The notes under the pieces are model-generated. The model worked only from the letters and a program-made list of their open reading frames with translations. It was not told the DNA's origin and did not search any database. Positions 11,727-23,037 of a stretch of DNA of 64,000 nt are shown here, piece by piece. Each line of letters opens with the position of its first letter. The first letter of the stretch is position 1. Made by a program: the position numbers and the translations under genes. Source of the DNA: Cryptomeria japonica (lineage: Eukaryota > Streptophyta > Pinopsida > Cupressales > Cupressaceae); contig NC_081408.1 in assembly GCF_030272615.1 (NCBI RefSeq), positions 619,566,476 through 619,630,475 on the forward strand, in the 5' to 3' direction.

Positions 11727-11745
11727 TAACACAACACAAAACCTA
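11727..11745. repeat. LINE-B target-site duplication, right copy
   Basis: Perfect 19-base partner of 10263-10281, directly after the LINE-B 3' tail. Confidence 0.95.
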
Positions 11746-12244
11746 CAAATCTCATAAAGATTACAAACATATCAGTTCATTCATAACCGTTGGATTATAT
11801 AGAAATCAACTACACATTGTTCTAGACAACATCAACCGCTCCTGGATCACCACACATTGGATCTTGTAGATCATCACACATTTTTTACTACATGCTATGC
11901 ATTTGATCATTCCCAAGATAAACAGTTATCTTCACATGCCAAATCCACTTTGAAACTTATCACGTGCATCATGCATACATGAAATCTTCATCTCTAATCA
12001 TCATTCAGTCATAGATCATCATTAATGATTCACCAAGCTCCATCGGTTAGGATTCAACTTATCAGCTGTTTAGGGCTATTGGTTGATCACTCTACTTCAA
12101 TAACAATACCAGTTTCCTTCACTGCTTTACTACCAGTTTCATAACTACATTACTACCGTTTGCAATACAACTTCATTATTGGTTACTATTGACATTAATG
12201 ACAACACTATACTTCATCAATGCAATCTTCATGCAATGCCAACA

Positions 12245-12258
12245 ATCTCCCCCTTTGG
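12245..12258 (-). promoter_or_regulatory. Copia-2 polypurine tract
   Basis: Minus-strand CCAAAGGGGGAGAT immediately before the 3' LTR start TGTTGGCATT. The same tract precedes the Copia-3 3' LTR. Confidence 0.8.
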
Positions 12259-12564
12259 CATTGATGGCAATACAAATATCAATACCCTTTGATTGTAATG
12301 ATTGAGAGTAAAACACATACAGAGGTATAGGAATCATGGTTTACATTTTTCCATATACTCTGCTTCAACTATTTAGCTGGTAATTGGCTATTCAATCATA
12401 TACAGTTCTTCTCCCCCTTTGACAACAATGCTAAACTGAAGGTTAACCATTCCATGCTTCACCGATCTGCAACTAGCTGCTCCCCTTGTGGAGTAGCTCC
12501 ACTCTACACCAATCTATCTTCAAGATTTTCAATAGGCTCCAGGATTGATGTCTGCCACATCTAC

Positions 12565-13951
12565 TTAATTGACTTCGTGTAGGGGTACAACCCCTAACTT
12601 ACCTCTAAGATACTCAAATATATCCTTAGGCAGAGGTTTAGTAAATATATCCGCTAGTTGTTTTTTAGTAGATACATGCTCCAGTGACACATCTTTACTT
12701 TGCACTTTCTCTCTTAGGAAATGATACTTCAACTCAATATGCTTTGTCCTAGCATGCAACACCGGGTTCTTAGAAATGTTTATCACACTGGTGTTATCAA
12801 AGAAAATCCTTACCGGTTCTTATATCTTCAACTTGAAACCTTCCAAAATGTGTTTCATCCAGAATGCTTGGGTACAATTCATATATGCTACAACATATTA
12901 AGCTTATGTAGTTGATTGAGAGATACAACTTTGTTTCTTTCTACTCCAAGACACTAGTCTTCCTCCAAGAAAGAATGCTCCTCCAGTTGTACTCTTCCTG
13001 TCATCAACATTTCCGTCTCATTCTGCATCTGTATAGAATTTTAAATCAAAGTCTACTACATATGGATACCATAATCCATAATCAATTGTGTCTTTTAGAT
13101 ATCTGAAAATTCTTTTGGTTGCAACCATATGTGTCTCCTTTGGGCTTTTCTCAAATCTGGCAACCAATCCTACTGCATGAGCAATGCATGGTCTGTTGTG
13201 GATAACATAATGTAGTTTACCTATCATTGACCTATACTCCTTTTCATTAACTAATGTAGAATCATCTTCCTTAGACAATTTATAGCCTATAACCATTGGA
13301 GTTCCAACTGGTTTACAGTCTCCCATTCCAAAAGTCTTTAACACTTCTTTCACATATTTGGACTGTGTGATGAAAATACCTTCCTTCATATGTTGGATTT
13401 GCAGACCTATGAAATTTTTTATCTCACCTACCAGTGACATCTCAAACTCATTCTTCATCTCATTAGCAAAGTCATGACACATATCATCATTTCATCTAAA
13501 AATGATATCATCCACAAATACCTCACTTACTAGTATCTTGTCTCCTATCTTGAGATATATGTTATTGTCTTCATTGGTTCTTTGAAAACCTATCTTCACT
13601 AACTAAGAGTGCAATCTTTCATACAATGCTCTTGGTGCTTGCTTCAGTCCATATAATGCCTTATGTAATTTGCACACCATGTCCTTTTCTCTAGTTAAAG
13701 CATAACCATTTGGTTGTTCAATGTAGACTTCCTCTTCCAATATTCCATTTAGGAATGTTGACTTGACATCCATCCAATCTTGCAACTGGTGTAAATGTCT
13801 CACCATAGTCTCCACCTTCTTCTTGTGCATATCCTTTGCATACTAGTTTGGCTTTATTTCTGACCACTACTCCATCTTTATTCACTTTATTTCTGAATAC
13901 CCATTTTTTACCTATTACATTCTTGTTCTTCGTTCTGGGTACCAATGACAA
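12565..13951 (-). pseudogene. Copia-2 reverse transcriptase and RNase H
   Basis: RT landmarks in order: [34 protein letters not shown], then [25 protein letters not shown] and the catalytic box VFVDDIIF. About 25 codons between VARL and DVKST are missing, which also shifts the frame. RNase H follows with DDRKSTTGGAFFLGG, the DNTSVINISKNP box and HARTKHIELKYHFLREKV, ending HEVN-stop at 12565. Stops occur in the RT (before LVKIGF, after DIIF) and in RNase H. This product would copy the element RNA in cytoplasmic particles. Confidence 0.88.
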
Positions 13952-14208
13952 AGTATTGTTCTTCTCTATCTGGTCAAGTTCTTCTTCTATTTCCTTGATC
14001 TTGTCTCCATCTCCAAATGCTTCTTTTGTAGTTCTAGGCTAAATGGTGGAAATCATACAAGAGTTCTCTCTAAGCCTTGTTCTAGTTAGCACACCTGCAT
14101 TCATGTCTCCAATAATCTAATCGGGGCTATGATTGAGTCTAACATACCTTGGAATAACATGATCTTGATTTCTAGGTTCTTCTTCATCTTCACTTAATTC
14201 ATCTTTTG

Positions 14209-15219
14209 CTAGACCTCCCTATTCTGGTTGAACTGGGGCTTCTTTGTTTTTTCTTCAACTTCTGGCTTCACCAGTTCTAGTTCAAAAAATAGTGTGTAAG
14301 GTTCTTCTTCTTCCTTCTCTTTACAGTTTTCTCCCGATTTCTCAGGAAACTCATCAACTCGGACATTAGCACTTTCAATGATATTCTTGGTTCGATTGTT
14401 GTAACACTTGTAAGATTTTCTCTTGGTGGAGTAACTAGGAAATATGCCTTCATCACTCTTGGCATCAAACTTACCAACACAATCACCTCTTTTGATAAAA
14501 CATCTGCTACCAAATTTTTTAAAGTAATTGATATTAGGTGGTCTACCATACCGATACTCATAGGGTGTTTTATCCTTACCTCTTTTAACTAGTATCTGGT
14601 TCATTGTGTAAATAGATGTGTTGACAACTTCTCTCCATAATGTCTTAGCTACACCTCCTTGAATTAGCACAGTCCTAGAAGCTTCAACTACTAACCGGAT
14701 GTTCCTTTCTGCAATACTATTCTGCTGTGGTGTCCTAGGTGCAGAAAGTTGCCTCTTGACTCCATTGTCTTCACAATATCTAGTGAATTTATTTGAAGTA
14801 AATTCACCACCATGATCAGTTTTTAAGCACCTTATCTTCTTTTCACTTTCATTATCAACTAGGGCTCTGAATGCCTTAAATTTGCTAAATGCTTCTGTCT
14901 TGTCTTTCAAGAATATGACCCTCATCATCCTTGAGCAGTCATTGGTAAAAATCATGAAGTACCGATCACATTGAATACTCCTAGTCCTCATTGGTCCAGA
15001 AAGATCGATATGAACCAAATCTAGCAAATGTTCTATTGAGAAATATTTTCTCTTGAAATTTGAGGATGTCATCTTCCCTAACTGACATTCTTTGGACAAA
15101 GCATTCATCGATTTGTCCAATTGTGGCAAACCTCTTACCGATTTGGACTTAATTCTTTTTATAATGTTATCAAAATTTACATGACATATTCTCCGATGCC
15201 AAAGCCAACTATCTTCTAC
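14209..15219 (-). pseudogene. Copia-2 integrase
   Basis: Same frame as gag. The zinc-binding GAG-pre-integrase end (WLWHRRICHVNF) lies at about 15200-15160. The catalytic core has DLSGPMRTRS, then the second Asp in KTDHGGEFTSNKF and the Glu in QNSIAERNIRLV, so the D-D-E triad is visible. The C-terminal part includes TPYEYRYGRPPNINYFKKFG and GIFPSYSTKRKSYKCYN, where GIFLGYS is usual. A single stop sits upstream near 15217. It would insert element DNA into the host chromosome. Confidence 0.88.
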
Positions 15220-15609
15220 TTATGCAATTAAACAACTCTTGACTTTAGAGCTTAAATGAAACAAGTTACCTCTGGTTTGTTTTCCGGTTGCAAGCAGTTC
15301 ACCTTTGCTTCCATAAATCTTGCAAACTCCATTCTTGAATTCCAGTGGGTAACCTTTGTCATTGAGTTGAGCAACACTCAAAAGATTGTGTTTTAGTCCT
15401 TCAACCCAGTAGACATCATCAAAACTGCTTTTACCTTTCAGAGAGATAGATCCTTTTCCTTTCACCATGTAGGGTGAGTCATTCCCAAATCTCACAATAC
15501 CTCCATTAAACTCTCTCAAAGTAAGAAACTTACTCTGGTCATTGGTCATGTGGTGTGAACAACCACTATCTGTAATCCAGTCATCAGAACTATCCATGCA
15601 AGAGAACAA
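15220..15609 (-). pseudogene. Copia-2 aspartic protease region
   Basis: The active-site motif DWITDSGCSHHMTNDQSKF is intact, followed by MVKGKGSISLKGK and the conserved WVEGLKHNLLSVAQLNDKGY that leads to the integrase zinc-binding region. It is in frame with gag, from which it is separated by a TAA near 15679. Confidence 0.88.
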
Positions 15610-15678
15610 TGACTTCTGATCTGATATCTCTTCTTTAATAACAACAAAGACACTGTCCTCATTTGAATCTTCTGCAGA

Positions 15679-16620
15679 TTATTCATCTGTAATTCCTCCA
15701 TCCACTGCAATGAGATAATCTCTTTTACCTTTGTCTTTATACTTATTATACTTCTCACATTTTTTCTCATTATCTCCATTTGGATAGTTAGCAGCAATAT
15801 GTCCAATCCAGTTACATGCAAAAAAATTCAAAGGTAGTTTATCTCTGTACTTACCAGTACCTCTAGGTAACCTCTTGGGCAACAATGCTTCAAGCTCAAT
15901 CAAACTATCTTCATCATCTACCTCTCTGCTAGATCTAGACTCATGATTGTAGCTCACGTCTCTGCTTTTCCTTACCAGTGGGGTTGAAAGTGAGGCTCTA
16001 AATGGAGATTCTGATCTCTGAACACTTCCATCAAAACCATTTAGTTCAAATTCAGTTAATTTACCAATGATGGAGTCAAGAGTTACCTTTGTTTTATCAA
16101 TAGGCTTGAGTTCTTGAATGGCTGCAACTCGGATAGCGTAGAGTGGTAGAAGGGTTCTCAACACCTTGCTAACCACTGTGGTATCCTCAAATGTACCTCC
16201 AACACTTTTGATCTCTCCGAGTATCTCCTTGATCCTCTGACCATACTGTTGGATGTTTTCACCTTCAACCATCCGCACATCATCAAATTTACCTCTTAGA
16301 CTCTCTTCTTTGGTAATCTTAACATGCTCATCACCGCTATAGATATCTTCCAGTTTCTTCCATACTTCATATGCAGTCTCCAATCCATGAACATCAACAT
16401 ACTCTGAATCAGACAAGGAACTGATAATGGCCTCCAATGCTTGATTGTTCTCCCATTGCTCCTTCTTTTGATCATCTGACAAAATCCCACTAGGCAAGTT
16501 ATATTTAGTAAGAACATGTTCCCAATATTGACTTCCTAAGCTCTTGATATAGATCTTCATCCTATCACTCCAGATTTTGTAGTTTTCCCTATTGAACTTC
16601 ATACCTTCTTTATCCATCAT
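15679..16620 (-). pseudogene. Copia-2 gag (capsid and zinc knuckle)
   Basis: Starts MMDKEGMKFNRENYKIW, just downstream of the PBS. The helical UBN2-type capsid region has YEVWKKLEDIYSG and the pattern LRGKFDDVRMVEGENIQQY, usual for plant copia gag. A single zinc knuckle is degenerate (FFACNWIGHIAANYPNG: first and last Cys lost). The frame closes with TAA at 15679 and then continues into the protease. Copia-3 carries a close homologue at 31441-32170. Confidence 0.88.
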
Positions 16621-16675
16621 GTTCTCCTAGATCTTTTCCTCAAGCTATTAGGCTTAAACACAAGAGGACCTGAAA

Positions 16676-16688
16676 TGCTCTGATACCA
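16676..16688 (-). promoter_or_regulatory. Copia-2 primer-binding site
   Basis: Minus-strand TGGTATCAGAGCA, complementary to the 3' end of initiator tRNA-Met, two bases after the 5' LTR end. Confidence 0.9.
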
Positions 16689-17588
16689 TTTGATAATATG
16701 ATGAAACTATAAGGATCTAGTCAACTACTGAGAGGAGGGGTGAATCAATATATAGAAAATAAACTAAACATTCACCAAACAAACTTTCAACTCAGAATCC
16801 AATCACTAAACTAACCTGTTTAGTAACTATATCCAAAATTGCATCTGCACTGTCAAACTTTACCAGTTGACCAAAACATCAAAGATACAATGCAACAGAT
16901 CTGAAACTAAATACCACTTAACCAAACCATTAAACCACTTCACTAATATCAATAATAGCTCATTTCAGATCACTTTCGATCATCTAAACATATCTAAGCA
17001 GATTTACCAGTTAATCATATCAACCATATCAAAACACATCCACAAAATCATTCACCACTTGACACAATGATTTTTCACATGGAAACCCAAATGGGAAAAA
17101 CCACAGTGGGGATGAATACCCACAAGTATTTTGATCTCTTCTGAAGTTCACCCTATTAGGAGCCAAGCCTTGTTAGAAGCTTATACAATAATGTCCTGTT
17201 AAGAATAGATCCGGTTAAAGACCATCTAGTTAAGGGATTGACTACAATACCCTATTAAAGGTAATACCCTGTTAAAGGTAACCTCGATACAAGATTTCAA
17301 ATCCAAGATAATGGATCACCTAGTTAGAGGATTTAAACAAGAAGCCTATTAAAGCTTACCTGGTTAGGGGATTTAACTGTTGGAATGGTTAGAGAACAAC
17401 ATGTTCTTTATTGATCTGGTAATAGCACTACCTTTCTTAATCAGATGCTTTTATGCTCCTATATTCCTTCACAACATTTTGCAGATACTCCTTCTGGTTC
17501 GACAACAATCACTCATCCACACTTAACCAAATTGCCAACACAATTACAAACAACTCATTGACCTTAAATACAAATACAATAGGTTGGT

Positions 17589-17593
17589 AACAC
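17589..17593. repeat. LTR-N1 target-site duplication, left copy
   Basis: aacac, identical to 20398-20402. Confidence 0.9.
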
Positions 17594-17962
17594 TATAGGA
17601 GTTGAGAAAATACAACACCACAGGAGCCTGAAGATCTTCTGCAAGCTGAATAACCTGTTACAAGGAGAAGCAATGAAGCAAAATCTGAAGAACATACAAA
17701 ACACAGAGAATATGCTCAAAAAGAGAGAGCTCAATATTCACAAAAATATGTAATGTGATTCTTACAATGAAAAGAAAGAACTCAACCTTTAATAGGTCAA
17801 GAAACCTTAAAAAGGGAAAACCTAGGTTTGCACATAATAATTAATTAAAATAATTAATTATATGCACCTAAAGTTAGCTTAAGTGTAAAAGAGATAAAGG
17901 GAACTTAAATAATTAAACAAATAATGTTTAATTAATCAAGTAAATACCCGAATACTCCAACA
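17594..17962 (-). repeat. LTR-N1 3' LTR
   Basis: 369 bp, near-identical to 20025-20397; the main difference is a short indel near the taattaattaaaataattaattat palindromic stretch. Confidence 0.92.
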
Positions 17963-17972
17963 CCCCCCCTTA
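17963..17972 (-). promoter_or_regulatory. LTR-N1 polypurine tract
   Basis: Minus-strand TAAGGGGGGG-type tract abutting the 3' LTR. Confidence 0.8.
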
Positions 17973-19119
17973 AGCTAGACTTAGGGAGAAGCTAAAACCT
18001 AGAACAGCTACTGAAAGCATGAAAGATGGGTCCCGGCAACAAGGCCTGATCAGGTACCCAAATACAATGAAATCTCTATGAACCAGAGAGATAGAGAAAA
18101 CCACATGGGAACAAAACTCTACTCCAAAAAGAGATGGAAAAGAATATCATTGAAGCATGAAGACCTTGCAAACTCTATCGAAGAATAACTGCTGATCTGA
18201 AGAACATCCACTGAACTAGAACATGACCAGGTAGAGAAGACTATAATCTGCAGGAGTGCCCTTAAATGACACTACTCGAATCAGGAGGCAAACAAGGCAA
18301 AACAACTGAAATTGAAGATACAGATGGCATGAGAAACCAAAGCCTAAAGAGCTGATCAATCAAACCATGGAAGCATTAGAACCAACAGGATAAACCTCCC
18401 CATAAGGCAGAAGTGGGAGAGGGACAGGAACACTGAAAAGGACAGCCAAAAACAACTGCATGACGAAGAACCAAGAACATCAAAGGTGCTGAGACACATC
18501 ATCATGAGGCAAATGTTGTGGAAGGAACACTCACTTGACAAAGGAAGATGGCAAACAAAGGCAAACATCAACCCCCTCATGGCACTTGATCAACAGTGCA
18601 TGTACAACAAGACACAAGATATGCAAGATTCCAAGTAAATAATGCATGATGGCACTTTATCTCAGTGCGTTTACATAATTACAAGCTACAATGATAAGAA
18701 GACTGGAAATAGAAACGAGAAACAAAACAAAGACACCCTACTTAGAAAAGAGATCCCAGGACCTGAAACAACCATGATATCCACCAGAGTGCTGAAAAGC
18801 AAAAAATGGAATAAAATATGCATGGAGCACAATTTGGAAAAAAAACTCATTTTTCTGGAAAATACACTGCACAAGCTTTCCAAAAATATTAAGTTTTTGA
18901 AAAACAGAGTTCGGATGCTCATTCTACGTCTCCTAGAGTGCAAAAAAGAGACCTCACTTTGACTATAAAAAACACAATTAAATAGTAAAATTGAAAAAAA
19001 TTACCAACACCATGAGGTCACCCTCAGAACCAGCTTTCCGACGCCTATTCATTCTCAAAAAAATGACTCTGTATGCCCAAGATAGGGCCAAAAAACAAAA
19101 CCCCCCCTGAAAAAGCCAA

Positions 19120-19640
19120 AAAAGGGGGTTTGGTGGCCAATGGGTGGTCCGGTGGCTAGGGAGCGGAGCTCCGGTGGTGTACCGGTGGTGGCTAGGTGGC
19201 AGGGCAGCGGGTGGGTGGCAGACCGGTGGTGGAGCGGTGGCCAACCGAAAAAAAAAGGCACCCGAGGAACGGAGCGGTGGCCGGTCGGGAAAAAAGGGTC
19301 GGGCAGCGGAGGGGCAAGGCGGCTGAGTGGCGAGGGCCGTAGGCTGAGCGGGCTGCAGGCGGAGCAATGGGTGATCCAGGCTAGTGACGATGGGCGATCC
19401 CCGGCGAAGCAGCTGGCGGTGTAGGCGGGCGGCGGGCGACGGGAGAAACAAAGGTGACAGTCAGCGAGCTTGCAGCGGACTGGAGGCCGGAGCGCAAGGG
19501 GCCATAAAGTGCCGTTGGTGCGGGGCCCAAGGTAGGGGCAACGTCCGTGGGCCAGCAGTACTAATAGCGGTAGCACCTACAACAAGGCAGGGGCCCCACG
19601 GTACCCTGCATACCGTGAGGGCCCCAAAAAACCTTTTTTT
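19120..19640. other. GC-rich block inside LTR-N1
   Basis: About 500 bp rich in ggtgg, gcgg and cggagc words in an otherwise AT-rich 64 kb, followed by T-runs at 19628-19680. Several frames are open on both strands simply because stops are rare in GC-rich DNA. The minus-strand frames give Pro/Arg/Ser-rich peptides without recognisable motifs. It could be a captured piece of host DNA, but nothing identifies a donor. Confidence 0.5.
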
Positions 19641-20012
19641 TTTTTTGCAAATTTTTTTTTTTTTTTTTTCACCTTTTTTGAAAGATTTTTTTGAAAGCAA
19701 ATTTCGGCCTGCATGCCATAAAAAGGCAAATTTTTTATTTTTTTGAAATTTTTTTCTCGATCTGCATGCCAAGGTCGTACGACCTGGATCAGAGAAAAAA
19801 AATGCTTCCAGAGGCTCAGGAACCAAAATAGGTCAAATTTTATATGACCATAGGGGTTTTCAGGCCTTTTGAGCACGATGGTAAGGTCCATTTAGGCCAA
19901 AAGTGCTCAGAAGAAAATCTCAAACCCTAGGTACATAAAAAATTCCTAAAACCCCAGATCTGCTTCCAAAGCCAAAAATCTCAAAAACAAGAACAGGTAG
20001 CTGCAGATTTGA

Positions 20013-20024
20013 GCTTTGATACCA
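20013..20024 (-). promoter_or_regulatory. LTR-N1 primer-binding site
   Basis: Minus-strand TGGTATCAAAGC directly after the 5' LTR; one base off the usual TGGTATCAGAGC for initiator tRNA-Met. Confidence 0.85.
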
Positions 20025-20397
20025 TATAGGAGTTGAGAAAATACAACACCACAGGAGCCTGAAGATCTTCTGCAAGCCGAATAACCTGTTACAAGGAGAA
20101 GCAATGAAGCAAAATCTGAAGAACATACAAAACACAGAGAATATGCTCAAAAAGAGAGAGCTCAATATTCACAAAAATATATGTGATTCTTACAATGAAA
20201 CGAAAGAACTCAACCTTTAATAGGTCAAGAAACCCTAAAAAGGGAAAACCTAGATTTGCACATAATAATTAATAATTAATTAAAATAATTAATTATATGC
20301 ACCTAAAGTTAGCTTAAGTGTAAAAGAGATAAAGGGAACTTAAATAATTAAACAAATAATGTTTAATTAATCAAGTAAATACCCGAATACTCCAACA
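20025..20397 (-). repeat. LTR-N1 5' LTR
   Basis: 373 bp; pairs with 17594-17962. On the minus strand it begins TGTTGGAGTATTCGGG and ends CAACTCCTATA. Confidence 0.92.
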
Positions 20398-20402
20398 AAC
20401 AC
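20398..20402. repeat. LTR-N1 target-site duplication, right copy
   Basis: aacac, identical to 17589-17593. Joining the flanks restores the Copia-2 LTR sequence ggtaacacaacacaaa. Confidence 0.9.
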
Positions 20403-20911
20403 AACACAAAGCCTACAAATATCATACATTACAAACATATTGGTTCATTCATAATCATTGGATTGCATAGAAATAAACTACACATTATTCTAGACAACAT
20501 CAACCACTCTTGGATCAATTCACATTGGATCTTGTAGCTCATCACACGTTTTTCACTTCATGATATGTATCTGATCATTCCCAAGATAAACAATTATCTT
20601 CACACGCCAAATCCACTTTGAAACTCATCATGTGCATCATGCATACACGTCATCTTCATATTTGATTATAATTAGGTCATAGATCATCACAACCAATCAG
20701 AAAGCTCCGTCTGTTAGGGTTCAGCTTATCAACTGGTTAGGGTTACCAGTTGATCACTCTGCTTTAATAACAATACCAGTTTCCTTCACTATTTCACTAC
20801 CAGTTGCATAACTGCATCACTACCGGTTGCAATACAACTTAATTACCAGTTACTATTGACATTAATGACAACACTATACTTCATCAATACAATCTTCATG
20901 CAATGCCAACA

Positions 20912-21088
20912 AAAGGCACCTCCACTTGTACTCTTCTGATCATCAATCCTTTGGGCCCAATCTACATCATTATAAGTCTGCAAAGAGAAGTGTCCTTTCT
21001 TTGGATACCACATATCATAACTGATAGTTCCTTGCAGATACTTGAAGATTCTCTCAACTACATTTAAGTGAGACTGTTTAGGAGTAGC
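20912..21088 (-). pseudogene. Copia-1 RNase H, N-terminal part
   Basis: Minus-strand reading includes the usual DWAQRIDDQKSTSGGAF just at the insertion point of Copia-2. The rest of the domain is at 8953-9365. Confidence 0.82.
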
Positions 21089-22108
21089 TCAGAATCTTGT
21101 AACCATGCAAACATCTTGTTCAATATCTGGTCTAGATGTTGTTAGATATAATAGACTACCAATCATAGACATATATAGTGTCTTCTCTACTTCCATTGAC
21201 TCATCTAGTTTGTTCAATTTACAACCGGTAACCATGGGAGTACTTACCAGTTTGTTGTCCTCCATTTGAAATATCTTCAACATGTCTTTAAAATACTTGG
21301 TTTGTGAGATGAAAATTCCTTTCTCCTGTTGTGAGATCTGCAAACCAAGAAAATAAGATAACTCACCTAGCATAGACATCTCAAATTCCTTCTTCATCTG
21401 ATCTGTAAATTCTTTGCACATGATGTCCTTGTCTCCACCAAAGATAATATCATCCACATATACAACAACTATAATCATATGATCTCCATTTACCTTGATA
21501 TACAAGTTGTTGTCTGCACTCCCTTTTCGGAATCCTTGCTCCTTCAAGTATTTGTCTAACTAGGAATACCATGCTCTGGGAGCCTGCTTCAAGCCATACA
21601 AGGTTTTCTTCAATTGAGATAAAAAACTCTCATAATCATGTAAAAGATAACCTTCTGGTTGTACCATATACACCTCTTCTTCAAGGTTACCATTCAAAAA
21701 TGTAGATTTGACATCCATTTTGTAGACCTTGTAACCTTTATAAGCAAAGAAAGCTAAAAAAATTCTTATTTCCTCTAACCTAGTAACCGGTACAAAGGTT
21801 TCTATGAAGTCAATACCTTCCACTTGAGCATACCCTTTGCAAACTAACCTTGCTTTATGTCAGATTATTTAGCCTTGTTCATTCATCTTGTTTCGATGGA
21901 CCCACTTGGTACCTATGACATTCTTGTCTGTCGGTCTAGGGACAAGTTCCCAAGTTTGATTTTTCTCAATTTGTTTTAGCTCTTCATCCATGGCATCTAT
22001 CCACTTTTCAAGTTTTCTAGCTTTGTCAAAAATTTCAGGCTCAATTTCTATCATGAGACAAAAATTTACCTGCTCATCATTTTGGGCTAGTCTCCTTCTT
22101 GTCTGCAC
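21089..22108 (-). pseudogene. Copia-1 reverse transcriptase
   Basis: Landmarks in order: NVIGTKWVHRNKMNEQG, then [45 protein letters not shown] and the intact catalytic box VVVYVDDIIFGG, followed by LGELSYFLGLQISQ. It is broken by a stop near 21866, a TAG at 21560 and a stop at 21089. The catalytic Asp pair is kept. Confidence 0.9.
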
Positions 22109-22132
22109 ACTTTCATTTTTATCTCCTATGAT

Positions 22133-22957
22133 CTATTCTTCTGAATGGTTCTTTTGTACATACCAGTTGGAGTTCTTGCTTGGTGTTTCTTCTACTGGTC
22201 CATTGTCAGATTGATCTTCATGCTCATCATCTAAAATATTAATATAAGGTACCGATGCAGATTCTTTTGTATGTAGGTCTTCATCTATTCTCACATTTAT
22301 ATTATCAACCATTTTTCTCAATTTCTTGTTGTAGCATTTGTAGGATTTGCTATTGGTTAAGTAACCCAAGAAGATTCCTGCATCACTCCAAGAATCAAAA
22401 CTTCCTAATCCATCAACATCTCTCTTGACAAAACACTTACTTCCAAACACTCTGAAATGCTTGAGTGATAGTTTTCGGTCGTACCATAACTCATAAGGAG
22501 TCATTCTACTGTTTACTCTTAACTGTACCCAGTTTAATGTATAGACAATAGTGTGAACTACTTCCTTCATGTATATATTTGGTATGCTGGCTTCATTCAA
22601 CATTGTTTTGGCCATTTCCTTTACTGTCCTATTATTCCTTTCTGCCACACTATTCCGCTGTGGTGTTTTTGCTACTAAATACTGTCTCTAGATTCCATGT
22701 TTCTCACAGTAGTCAATAAACTCATTTGAATAATATTCTCCACCCCGATTTGATCTTAAACACTTTAACCCGTGTCCACTGTCATTTTCAACCATCCTTT
22801 TGAAAATCTTGAATCTGTCAAATGCTTGTGATTTTTCATGCAAAAATGTCACCCAAGTCATCCTTGAGTATTCATCAATGAATAGCATGAAGTATCTCTC
22901 ACTAATTAGAGCCCTTGTCCTTGTTGGTCCACACAAATCTGTATGTACTAACTCCAA
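22133..22957 (-). pseudogene. Copia-1 integrase
   Basis: Catalytic core: HTDLCGPTRTRA (first Asp), then RSNRGGEYYSNEF, where the second catalytic position usually reads SDRGGEY, so Asp is replaced by Asn. The Glu is in NSVAERNNRTV. The C-terminal part has TPYELWYDRKLSLKHFRVFG and GIFLGYLTNSKSYKCYNKK. A stop after KHGI (about 22688) breaks it. Confidence 0.88.
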
Positions 22958-23037
22958 AGGTCTTGAGGTATTTTACTCTTTTATTTTGCAACTCAGTTTG
23001 ATTTTCTTGCCTCTGATGTGTTTATCACAAAAAGTAC

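Larger units (their letters stand above)
9366..12244 (-). repeat. Copia-2 3' LTR, interrupted by LINE-B
   Basis: Plus-strand ends are tgataatatg and ccaaca. Subtracting LINE-B with one duplication (1464 bp) leaves 1415 bp that align with 16691-20911 and with the Copia-3 LTR at 29953-31368. On the minus strand it carries the conserved GTGGTTTTTCCC...GGGTTTCCACGTG hairpin motif and a CACCCCTCTCTCAGTAG box near the 3' end. Confidence 0.9.
17594..20397 (-). mobile_element. LTR-N1, non-autonomous LTR retrotransposon
   Basis: 2804 bp with LTRs of 369 and 373 bp, a perfect 5-bp duplication, a tRNA-Met-like PBS and a PPT, but no gag, RT or integrase. The internal 2062 bp include a strikingly GC-rich block (about 19120-19640) and T-runs. 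The LTRs begin TGTTGGAG and end CTCCTATA on the minus strand, so both copies have TG...TA instead of TG...CA ends. It must have been mobilised by another element's proteins. Class: LARD-like by coding state, small by size. Confidence 0.88.
9366..20911 (-). mobile_element. Copia-2, Ty1/copia LTR retrotransposon (minus strand)
   Basis: Inserted in the Copia-1 RNase H. Once LINE-B and LTR-N1 are removed, it has LTRs of 1415 and 1412 bp, an internal region of 4446 bp and a total of about 7.3 kb. The polyprotein runs on the minus strand from 16620 to 12565, mostly in a single frame. It is the same family as Copia-3: LTR length, LTR ends (TGTTGGCATTGCATG...) and gag start are closely similar. It is the best-preserved polyprotein in the window, but RT has lost about 25 codons and has stops, so it is not autonomous now. 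Confidence 0.92.
16691..20911 (-). repeat. Copia-2 5' LTR, interrupted by LTR-N1
   Basis: Plus-strand ends tgataatatg and ccaaca. Removing LTR-N1 with one duplication (2809 bp) leaves 1412 bp. Many substitutions separate it from the 3' LTR, so the insertion is not recent. Confidence 0.9.

Noticed and set aside
18642-18962. 106-codon plus-strand frame inside LTR-N1
   Set aside because: Lysine-rich, no recognisable domain, wrong strand for the element and no second copy to show conservation.
19055-19576. Pro/Arg-rich long frames on both strands in the GC-rich block
   Set aside because: Several frames are open at once, as expected when stops are rare in GC-rich DNA; no motif, no start context and no homologue I recognise.
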